Assembly: GCF_001039355.2 (NCBI RefSeq)
Contig: NW_019775608.1
Span: forward strand, 1 to 64,000
Direction: 5' to 3'
Length of the DNA stretch: 64,000 nucleotides
From: Lingula anatina
Lineage: Eukaryota; Brachiopoda; Lingulata; Lingulida; Lingulidae
Below the pieces are notes generated by a model that was not told where the DNA came from, did no database searches, and saw only the letters and a list, made by a program, of their open reading frames with translations. Made by a program: the position numbers and the translations under genes. This document shows positions 48,440 through 58,182 of the stretch, in pieces; within the stretch, counting starts at the first letter, position 1; every line of letters starts with the position of its first letter.

Positions 48440-50432
48440 ACTTTTAAGGTACATACGAACCGAGCATCGGTGGAGCGTGGATTCCCAGTAACACATGTAA
48501 ACCACTTCTACTAGTTTCTGATACGTCTCAAATAAATTTGACATACCAAGGGATAAACTGAATAGATTTTTGGTCGGAAATTTAACTTACTTTCGTGACC
48601 TACATTTCTGCCCCATTGACATACAGCATAGAATGCTAGCAGAAAAATCCGTTCAAACATCATTTTTGGGTAAAATTAATGAATTTTGGTAATTCTCTTA
48701 CTTACAGGGTTACTACTTAATATGGAATATTTTTTATCATTGTTAATTTTGAGTGCTGATTAAAATTTTTTTGACTTGATTCATCAAAAAAGTATGTCAT
48801 TGAGTGATAAAAATATCCAGTCTTCTGTTGTGAGATACTTTGGTCAATAATATCAAATCTGACATCAGATGTCATTCAAAAGAATAAAACACCCCCAGAA
48901 AACCATATCAACAGTGTGATGTCAGTATTAATTTTAGGCTAAGATATTAAAGAAAATGATAGCCTCTGGACAGTGATATGTTACACAGTCAAAAAACTCA
49001 TTACAGTAAATCACGAAAAGTCATTAATAGTGGGCGTGACCTCCAGCACGCTTGCAGCGCCCTCATCCTGCATGGCATGCCCTGTGACAAGTTTTTCAGA
49101 GTTTGGATGGGGATATCATTCCACGCAGTGATATTTGCATGTCGTAGTTCATCACCATTTACCGACCGATGACCATAGCTATTAATTCTGTGAGTTATTT
49201 CTGCCCACAGATTTTCAATTGGATTTATAGCTGGAGAGTTCGCAGGCCACGGCAGTTGCTAAACCCATTGGTTTCGAAGAAAAACAGTGATTCTGCTAGC
49301 TCGATGTGGGGTTGGGCAGTCGTCTTGGTACACAAAGTTGTTCCTGAAGATGACTCTTACAAGTTGAAGCATTGTTTGCTGTAGAATGTCTCTGTAGGAA
49401 CCCTGGTTGAGGTTGCCTCCTAGAAAAACCAACTGGTTCTGGGCACCGGCATGAAATGTTCCCCAAACAGAGACGTTACCACCCCCTGCTTGCACCCTAG
49501 GCAGTACACAATCATCGTTTTATGCCTCTCGATCGTACACGTCGAAGGACACAGATTCGACCTTCAACCCTAAAAACTCCACATCCGGCCTCATCACCGA
49601 AAACGGCGTGATTCCAGTGTTTTGGCTGCAAATGCAATTGGTCAACAGCCCATTGCAGACGTTACTGTATATGACCTGCTGTTAACAGTGGTTCACCCAC
49701 TGGTCTTTGTGCAAAATAACCGGCTTGCATCAATCTCTAGTTCACGAGGGACCTTGACACGGGCGTTTGAATGACATTCTGCCACTCTTTTCTGAGGACG
49801 CTGGTTGTCTTTGTACGACCAGCACGGCGCACTCTAAGGAGAAGGCGATCCTGTCTTCTTGGTGTGATACGCGGACACCCTGGTCGAGGTATTGGAGTAG
49901 GTACCCCTATTGTAGCATTTCTTTTGAGGACTTTACTAACGGTTCCCGATAAATGTTGCATTGCCTGGCAATGGCTGTCTGTTTCTGGTCATTTTCTCTC
50001 AGAGCAAGAATCCCATAGTAAGCTGCGTTGCTTAGCTGTCGAACCATATTTTCTCTAAGGCACCTGTCAAGTTTCAGACCCCTTTGTTGCTTCTCTAAAT
50101 ACACTCCAAAGATTTGCAAACCCATGCGTTTTTATACAAGGGCAGAAATTGCCGAAAAGACCACCCCTCACATTACTGACCACAGAACATGCAACTGCAT
50201 GCATCAATTGTTTCGAGAGTTGTGCGGTAATTAGGTAACTCTCCTGGCTACACATGGAGTGACACCTTAGTTTTGAATTTAAAGTAGTTAGAGAGAAAAT
50301 AAATATTTTGTAGAAAATTTTCTCGCCAAAAATAATATCCCATATTTAGTAGTAACCCTATATACAACTTGAAACTATATGCTGGTATTTGGTCGGTTTT
50401 TTGTGGCAAAAAAATTGACTTTGTATGCATCT
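48440..50432. mobile_element. MITE-like element X inserted in E1 and split by Tc1
   Basis: E1 sequence is continuous up to about 48440 (catcaactttt) and resumes at about 50432 (gttgacggg), judged against the related element at 53376-54652. Without the Tc1, the insert is about 330 bp. Its left part (aaaccacttctactagttt) and right part (ctatatgctggtatttggtc) are also found together at 62262-62730. Confidence 0.6.
48705..50360 (-). mobile_element. Tc1-like transposon with broken transposase gene
   Basis: Inverted ends cagggttactacttaatatg and (complement) tagggttactactaaatatg are flanked by TA. The total is 1656 bp, normal for Tc1 elements. Minus-strand translation in pieces gives an N-terminal HTH-like region (49737-50125), then a DDE core: HAVFGDEAGCGVF (first Asp), FVYQDDCPTPHRA (second Asp), and INPIENLWAEI (Glu) about 34-35 residues on. 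The tail is typical (MPCRMRALQA). Stops and frameshifts interrupt it, including a stop between the second Asp and Glu, so no active enzyme is encoded. Confidence 0.88.
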
Positions 50433-50963
50433 TTAGTTGACGGGGGTGGTGTGTGTGTGTGTGTGTGTGTGTGTGTTTCTGGGATTAATCGCTATATGAA
50501 AAGAAAATATAATCTTAGGTCCCTGTCAGAAGCCTTGGTTATCAAAACTAAATGAATGTAACATAAAAATAACAAAACATCTAGTGAAATCAAAAATTTC
50601 TGTCAGATAATGCATTAGTAATGTAAATTACCCGAGTATTTGTAAAAACGATCTAGTAGAATAAAAAATTGCTGAAGGGATTAATATGTGTACTGTCTTT
50701 TTTAAAAAGTGCATTTCATGTTCTGAGTGGTATACCAACCATTTTGAGCAATAGTGTACCTGTAATGGATCTATCGGTATTTGGGTCTAAAAATACGTGG
50801 ATCTATAGGTATGCGGATTTATAAGTACGTGGGTTTATGTGGACGTCGTACCTATAGGAACGTAAATATATAGGACGGTGGTAAAAAATCGGATCTATAG
50901 GTATTTAAATCTAAAAAGACGTTTTTTTAAAGTTTTTCTTTTATGTATCTATCGGTAACGGGA

Positions 50964-51023
<60 letters not shown>

Positions 51024-51064
51024 ACGTGTAATATTTTGGGACTAAATTTTATCGGTACGTCCCC

Positions 51065-52249
51065 ATCGGCCAGTGCAAAAACATGCATGTTTCACCGGAT
51101 TTCATTTGTCTACGTTTGTGAATGTACAAGTAAAATTGAAGGAAAATGACTTCAATCAGACATCTTCTTTGGTTCACTTAGGATTTTATTCAATAGGTTT
51201 TAATAGCACAAATTCAAATCATCTTCAGTTTTGCGCTCGTATTCTTAATTCTAAAAGAGAAAATTTTTTATATTTTAAACATATAAACCACTTACGATAA
51301 CCTTTTCTTATTTCCATTTATTTGGGTAACTTTTTTATTACTTTGAAATCTTCCAAAATATTTATGTCTGATTGTCCTCCTGCTGACAACTTCGTTTCCA
51401 GCGTCGCACCGGCCGAGATGAACATAACTTCCGGACAGTTTATAACTCAAGCCAATCTAATTTGCATATAAGAGAAAAATACATTTTTTTCTTGGTTTTG
51501 AGTTGTGAGCACATTTTTCATTTTCCCCAACAAAAGCAATGTCCCCTTACACTAAAAAAACTTCGAAAGATTTGATCGACACCCCCGTTAATTAATCAAA
51601 TCAATATAAATAACTTTCATATCACAGACGTGAATCTCGGTTTTTAAGCCCAAGTCATAAAATTATTAGATAGCGCCGATAACTGCGCTGGCCCAAAGTA
51701 GGTCAATTGCCTGTATAAAAATCCCATACGATTATCGATTTTTGGGTAATGACAGATTTTGGGGGTAGCATGCATGGAAAATTGTCAAGATACCAGCAAA
51801 ATATTTGGGACTCTTGAAACCACTTAGAAACAGAGTTTATTGAAAACTTTTTGAAAGGCTAAAAACACTAATCATTTTCTTTCGTTTTGCGACTTAAATC
51901 TTTGCAGATATCTTAGCAGAATCTATATTTCACCTATCTCTCCCCAAAAATGTTGCAGACCGCGTTAACTGTTTCGCTGTACGCGAAATACGATTCAGCA
52001 AACGATAGTGTTGAAGGAGCAAGCGGCAGGTACCCTGAGTATCAGGGCACAGTAAACCTAGCTAGTTAACTATTCATATCGCTTTACTGTTTGGTATTGC
52101 TGATATGGGTTATATATCTATATAAATCTAGAACCTAGGGTAGGGGCAGGATGGGTTGGATGTAGGGAGAGGGTGCTCACTGAATATTTCTAGCCACTCC
52201 AGTCTTTAGAGCTGGAAGTAACGAAGCGTGGGGGACGTCCATTTGTACG
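51065..52249. repeat. Segmental duplication, copy 1
   Basis: Collinear with 52725-53375 plus 54653-55045. Shared text includes ggccagtgcaaaaacatgca, tttgcatataagagaaaaat, gatagcgccgataactgcgc, aaagtaggtcaattgcctgt, aaaatatttgggactcttga and gttgcagaccgcgttaactg. Copy 1 has a ~120-bp private insertion at about 52030-52148. The unit has no recognisable protein and its nature is unknown. Confidence 0.8.
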
Positions 52250-52254
52250 CTGCG

Positions 52255-52316
<62 letters not shown>

Positions 52317-52321
52317 CGCAG
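52250..52321. repeat. Perfect palindrome around a (TA)n array
   Basis: ctgcgtgaata, then ~25 TA units, then tattcacgcag. The whole 72 bp is self-complementary. Confidence 0.9.
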
Positions 52322-52704
52322 TCTGACGTACAGAAACCTCAATACATTTTGCCTCATTTGAACTATTTATTCATTAAAGACTATCAAAAATAAATTTAAA
52401 ATGTATAAAAATGTATTTCAAAGCGTTTACATGGGATACTTACTTCATTTCTCAATTGACGTTTTTTGTGAAATTGTGAGCCATCTGACATTATATTTGA
52501 AAAAAATAATGACGTTGCATACGTAGCTTAGTTCATGGGGCTTACTTGAAACCGGTTTTGTTACTCTAACTCATTCCTAGTTTCATGTCAACAATAAAAA
52601 TATTTTTAAAAAACCACGAAAAGAGGTATTTAATTGAAGTTTCATTTTTTTTTTATTTTGTTTTTACTTATATATTATATAAAATAATAATTCTGGTGAG
52701 AATG

Positions 52705-54330
52705 ATGCCATATAGTTGACTGGGGTCTTGGCCAGTGCAAACACATGTATGTTTCACTGAATTTCATTCATTTGTGAATGTTGTATAAAAAATCAGAAAA
52801 TTTCTTTAGTTGACTCAGCACTTTGTTCAATAACTTAAAAGGTGCAAATTAAAATTATTCTCAGCTTTGTACGTTTACAGACTAAATCTTAATTTGAAAA
52901 TCTTTATTAAACACACTGGAATCCACTTCTGATAACTTTCTCATATTTCCGGTGATTCTGATTTTTTTGTATCTCTTTAAAATCTCCCTAAATTGCCTTT
53001 CCGCTGACTTCTTTTGCAGCGTCATTTAGATTGTGCTTGCACCAGCCTCGTTACGGATCACTTCTGGCCAGTTTATAACTCAAGGCAATCCAATTTGCAT
53101 ATAAGAGAAAAATGCACTTTTTTTCTTGGTTTTGAGTTGTTAGCACATTTTTCATTTTCCATGAAAAGCAATGCCCCCTTACACTAAAAAACTTTGAAAG
53201 ATTTGATCGACACGCGCTGTTTATTAGTCAAACCAATATCAATAACTTTATTATTTCACAGACGTGAATCACGTTTTCACGCCCAAGGCATAAAACTGTC
53301 AAATAGCGCCGATAACTGCGCTGGCCTAAAGTAGGTCAATTGCCTGTATAAAAATGCCATACGATAATTGATTTTGGGTACGTACGGATAAAATTTAGTC
53401 CCAAAATATTACACGTCCCTGTACTCCCGTTACCGATAGATACATAAAAGAAAAACTGAAAAAACGTCTTTTTAAATTTAAATACCGATAGGTCCGATTT
53501 TTTACCACCGTCCCATATATTTGCGTTCCTATAGATACGACGTCCTCATAAACCCACGTCCTTTAAATCCGCGTACCTATAGATCCACGTATTTTTAGAT
53601 CCAAATACCGATAGATCCTATACAGGTACATGTACACTATTGCTCAGTATATTACTCAGTACATAAAATGCACTTTTTTAAAACGACAGTACACAATCTT
53701 TCAGCAATTTATTATTCTACTAGATCGTTTTTACGCAATACTCGGGTAATTTACATTAGGCCTACTAATGCATTATCTGACATAAATTTATGATTTCACT
53801 AGATGTTTTGTTATTTTCATGTTACATTCATTTAGTTTTGATTACGAAGGCTTCTGACAGGAACCTAAGATTATATATTTATTTCGTAGCGATTAATCCC
53901 AGAAAACACACACACACACACCACCCCGTCAATTAAGAACTCGGCAAAAGTTGATGAAATAATGTTAAAGAGTTTTACAAGTAAACCCTTCTTATTTTAT
54001 ACTGTGTATGATTTATTTGGGCATTTCATGAATGATTCTGCCTGATAACTGTCTTGTACTTGATAGAAACCATTACTGTATGGTTGACAAACATTATCCA
54101 AAGTTTGCAGGCAAAAATCGGCGTTATTTACGCCTGCATATACACAGAAGTTATTTACATCTTGGACAAAAAAACAAAGTTATGTTATGTTGTTATTGTG
54201 TCCAAGTAGTTTACATTGATGAAGTTACGTGCGTACATTGCAGAATGGAGTAAATGACAGTAAACGATAGTAAATGTAGACGTGTAGACGCGAACGTACA
54301 TGTACATGTATGTCTTGTTTGAAAACCTAA

Positions 54331-54369
<39 letters not shown>

Positions 54370-55045
54370 ATATCAGGTTGTAATCAAGTCACATCACTAA
54401 GTGGGTCAGTACTCACAGCCAGACTACAGTATCACTCGAAAGCCTCATACCTGTATCTCAATGTAGATATCGGCATTTTAGCCGATTACGATGTCAGATA
54501 GATGGATCTAGCGGTACCTGGATCTAAAGATATGTGGGTTTATAGGAATCTGTTGGTGGATCTATCGGAACGTAAATTTAAAGAGACGTAAATCTATTGA
54601 GACGTGTATGTATAGAGACGTATCTATCAGGACGAATATTTTATTGGACCCCTTGATTTTTAGGTAAGGACAGATGTTAGGGGAAGCACGCAAGATAAAA
54701 ATTGTCAAGATATCAGCAAAATATTTGGGACTTTTGGAACCACTTAAAAGCACAGAATATTGAAAACTTTTTAAAGGACTAAAAAAACGAATCAAATTCT
54801 TCCGTTTTGCGACTTTTATCTTTGCAGACATTGGCAGAATAGATTTTCACCTATCTCTCCCCGAAATGTTGCAGACCGCGTTAACTGTTTCGCTGTAGAG
54901 AAACCCGGGATATGAACCAGCAAACGATAGTGTTGAAGGAACAACGGGCAGGGTTGGGTGGATGAAAGGGGAGGGGGGGGTTACTCCCATCACTTTTTCC
55001 AGGCACGTCATGCAGTCTTCACAGCTGGATGCGTGGGGGAGTTTT
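52705..55045. repeat. Segmental duplication, copy 2 (split by element E2)
   Basis: Begins with agttgactggggtcttggcc, which corresponds to the unoccupied target of E1. It continues to 53375, is interrupted by E2, and resumes at 54653 (tttttaggtaaggacagatg) to about 55045. Confidence 0.8.
53376..54652 (+). mobile_element. DNA transposon E2 (1277 bp, non-autonomous)
   Basis: Starts gggtacgtacggataaaatt and ends aatattttattggacccc. Flanked by ttgatttt at 53368-53375 and 54653-54660. Terminal inverted repeats are short and imperfect. Inside them, arrays of ~16-bp units face each other: left (53440-53620) in one orientation, right (54500-54640; units such as gatctatcggaacgta, aatctattgagacgtg) in the other. 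The centre has (AAAT)n at about 54330-54370 and a 73-codon frame (54032-54253) with several Cys/His that I do not recognise. Confidence 0.8.
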
Positions 55046-55130
55046 TTGCCACGTGAATTAGACATAACATAACATTTAATATTCTTAGAGTTAAATAATT
55101 TTAAAAACACCACTGGAAAAAAATGCTTGA

Positions 55131-55164
55131 TTGAATCTTGGACCTAAATAGGTCCAAGATTGAA
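55131..55164. repeat. Short near-perfect palindrome
   Basis: ttgaatcttggacct, a 4-bp spacer, then aggtccaagattgaa. Isolated; no U tract after it. Confidence 0.7.
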
Positions 55165-55644
55165 TGTTCCCTTGAATATATTCTTTATATGCTTTTATAC
55201 TTACATATACTATGGTATTATTGCTAATCAACTGAAAAAAAGCTAAAGCATAACAAGGTAAATATCCAGTCTTGAAGAAGGAATTCTCAACCTCACCCAA
55301 ACCCCATCCTCTGCCCCTTTCTATGAATTTTTCTGTCATTCAAATCAAAGAGATAGTGTCTATTTCTTTGTTCAAATAAACAGTGTCAATACTCAGTAGT
55401 TCACAGTGCCATACAGTGAAAACAAAGCCATGCTTGGTGTGTACATTGTGGATGTGCCAGCAAGGAAGGTAGATGCTGTAAATCACTGGCTTGCCATTTA
55501 GAACAAAACTGTGAAATCAAAAATTGAATAAAATATCAAATCCTAATACAGGGACTGGTTAAGAAATGATTCATATAGATTACCTTTGAATAAATAGCAG
55601 AAATTTAAAGATTAGCTATTATTTACTACCTCCTGTCTTTTTTT

Positions 55645-55862
55645 TAAAGGATAACATCTCTTCATGTGAGATTCATATTTCACAATGAATACATTGTTAA
55701 CCACTTATAGAAATATAATAAATCTTTTCAACCACCAAACGGCTGTTATCACAATTATTCTGGAATCTTTGCTTGCCACTGGACCACATCACCTCCATAG
55801 ATGACTAACCTCTATAATAATTTCTTAAGAGATTATAACAAATAACCGAATGTAGAAATGAG
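55645..55862. mobile_element. Diverged MITE, TTAAAGGGATAA family
   Basis: Starts ttaaaggataacatctctt and contains tttcacaatgaatacattgt, accaccaaacggctgttatc and ttcttaagagattataaca in the order of the 25521 copy. The far end is lost. Confidence 0.6.
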
Positions 55863-56940
55863 GCACAAGCGTCGCTTTGGTTGCAAAATGAATGCTCAAT
55901 CATCAGCCTGTGGTCAGCATGTGAAGTATTATAATTATTTTATCCCATACTTAAGGACAAAGAAAAGTCACCGTCCAGTGTAAACGGGGTTTAGGGCATC
56001 TTTTCTTTCAGATGTGTAGTAGGGTAAAATGCCCTTAAAATTATGTTTTTGAGTTATTTGTGTATTTATATTAATCAAAAAAATATCTAACATTGGATGT
56101 AATATTTTTTTTTTTAGTTTACACAGAAAAATGTCTTTTGATGAGTTTTTGAATTGGCATGCGCCCCAGTCAGACTGACGAATGGGCCACACCTCAGTTG
56201 GTAAAGACCGTTGCCATGAGGGGGCAAAGCAAAATTAATGAGTTATAAGCCGATTACCTGTGTGGTAACAGGTCATAAGTCTTACATCGGCTAAGCAGTG
56301 AAGAAGTCGAGTAGGCCATGGGGAAGAGTAAAGTGTGTGTTAAAAGTACATTTCCTGAGGAAACAAAGAAAATTTTGAAAGAGAGTATGCGCCGCAGGTG
56401 GGGAAAACCATTTTTTGTTCAGTTGGACAAAGAAAGATCTACCAGGAGAAAAACAATATATAAATACCCCTGTACAACACATGTGGTTCCTCAACACATC
56501 AGACCTAGTCATAAAATAAATTGATAAATAACTTTATGTTGGCCTAAAGTACGGTGAGTGAACTGGTATTACACGCAATCTACTTCAAAAGATATGAAAA
56601 GATAGACTTTTTTTGCAATCATCACGTGGTTTCAAAACTCACCTACACCCTGTCATTTTAGCCAAAAGCGCCTTTCTTTTATCTTTGCTGCTATTTCGAG
56701 AGCTAGTACTCTGAAGTAATCACTGGATTTTTATGTTGAACTGACAATGACCAAATGCCGAGAAAACAATCCTACATCGTTACCTGTCAAAAATTCATAT
56801 TGACATAAGTGACAGCCACTTTCTCTGGACAAATACAAGTGATTTCATCTGATCACTTTGCCGATAACAGAGAAAGTAGCTCCTGGGTAAAATTTCTTGA
56901 TTAACGAGGAAAGCCCATAAAACATTCAAATGCAACTGAA
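55863..56940. other. Intergenic, no gene recognised
   Basis: Includes a 68-codon basic open frame (56318-56524, starting MGKSKVCVKSTFPEE) that I do not recognise and that lacks splice or conservation support. Confidence 0.4.
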
Positions 56941-56944
56941 GGCT

Positions 56945-57108
56945 GCGTTCACATAAAAAATCTATTTTCTAAATATCTATTTGCGGTATCTTGTGATAAC
57001 GGTCTGTGCCCTGAATACCCCACGGCGTAATTACGGGCAGCGCAAGCCAGTTACTTCCAAAGCTGTAATTAATTCTCGGCGCTGCCAGTAATTACACCTC
57101 GGGGTATC
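56945..57108. mobile_element. Partial second copy of the 46295-46510 MITE
   Basis: gcgttcacataaaaaatctattt begins it. The core (taattacgggcagcgcaagc, cagttacttccaaagctgta) matches the first copy in reverse order. The second terminal arm is missing. Confidence 0.75.
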
Positions 57109-57302
57109 TTCTGTAGTACTTTCACCAAGATTTTTGAATCACTTGAAAAGCTGTCTTGGTTATAGAGAAAATCCCAAAACCGAAAACTATTTTTTTCCCC
57201 CAAAAATGGCGCTACAGCTTCAACCGTTGGATACTGCACTTAATCTCTGCATTTAATTGGCCTTCTCGGAATAATTTATAAGAAAAGGGCATTGTTTCTA
57301 TG

Positions 57303-57738
57303 CCCCCCCCCCCCCCCCCCCCCCCCCCCTCCCCCCCACCCACCACCACCACCACCANNNNNNNNNNNNNNNNNNNNNNNNNNNNNNNNNNNNNNNNNNN
57401 NNNNNNNNNNNNNNNNNNNNNNNNNNNNNNNNNNNNNNNNNNNNNNNNNNNNNNNNNNNNNNNNNNNNNNNNNNNNNNNNNNNNNNNNNNNNNNNNNNNN
57501 NNNNNNNNNNNNNNNNNNNNNNNNNNNNNNNNNNNNNNNNNNNNNNNNNNNNNNNNNNNNNNNNNNNNNNNNNNNNNNNNNNNNNNNNNNNNNNNNNNNN
57601 NNNNNNNNNNNNNNNNNNNNNNNNNNNNNNNNNNNNNNNNNNNNNNNNNNNNNNNNNNNNNNNNNNNNNNNNNNNNNNNNNNNNNNNNNNNNNNNNNNNN
57701 NNNNNNNNNNNNNNNNNNNNNNNNNNNNGGGGGGGGTG
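57303..57738. other. Assembly gap between a C run and a G run
   Basis: Poly-C and CCACCA repeats lead into undetermined bases 57358-57728, followed by a G run. Open frames across it are artefacts. Confidence 0.98.
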
Positions 57739-58182
57739 GGGATGGGGCAGTGCCCTAATATACTTTATGTATACATCTAATAAGTCTTCAAAGGTAAGCC
57801 TGTTTAAAAAGAAATGGAAAAGTTTGCTATTCTCATTTATTTAGATTGAAAAAAAAATGCTGTATGTTAAATGCAATGGTTCCTATAAAAATCAACAAAA
57901 CCAACTAATATTTTCTCTCATTACTTAAATGTTAATCTAACATATAAAATTATTTGCAAGTATTATCTTTTTTTATTGTGAGAATAGGTATGTGGAAAGT
58001 GTCTTTGGCTATGATTGTTCACAAACTCTGGAATAAACTTTTTGTTTGAAATAATAATAATAATGAATACAGTTTGAACAGACTGAGACTATCTTGATTC
58101 TGTTCATTAGAACACTTCAACATAAAGGGGTCACACTGTTTTTATGGCAGCTATAATGATCTGGTAATGGTTGCTTTCATGG

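Larger units (their letters stand above)
47821..51064 (-). mobile_element. DNA transposon E1 (GGGG termini, 16-bp subterminal repeats), host of nested insertions
   Basis: Same family as 53376-54652 but in opposite orientation. Ends gggtccgcc... and ...ggtacgtcccc. Flanked by atcggccag at 47812-47820 and 51065-51073. Both end regions are built from ~16-bp units of the form atctataggtacgtgg, for example 50768-50880. It carries (TTTA)n, (TG)n and a long (TA)n array (50964-51020) and is enlarged to ~3.2 kb by the insertion at 48440-50432. No transposase of its own is seen. Superfamily not assigned; 8-9 bp target duplications fit hAT, Mutator or Merlin types. Confidence 0.75.

Noticed and set aside
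56318-56524. 68-codon basic open frame beginning MGKSKVCVKS
   Set aside because: No recognisable domain, no splice context and isolated in repeat-rich intergenic DNA; random frames of this size are common here.
57292-57780. Long frames across the N-filled gap
   Set aside because: They consist of undetermined bases plus poly-C and poly-G runs.
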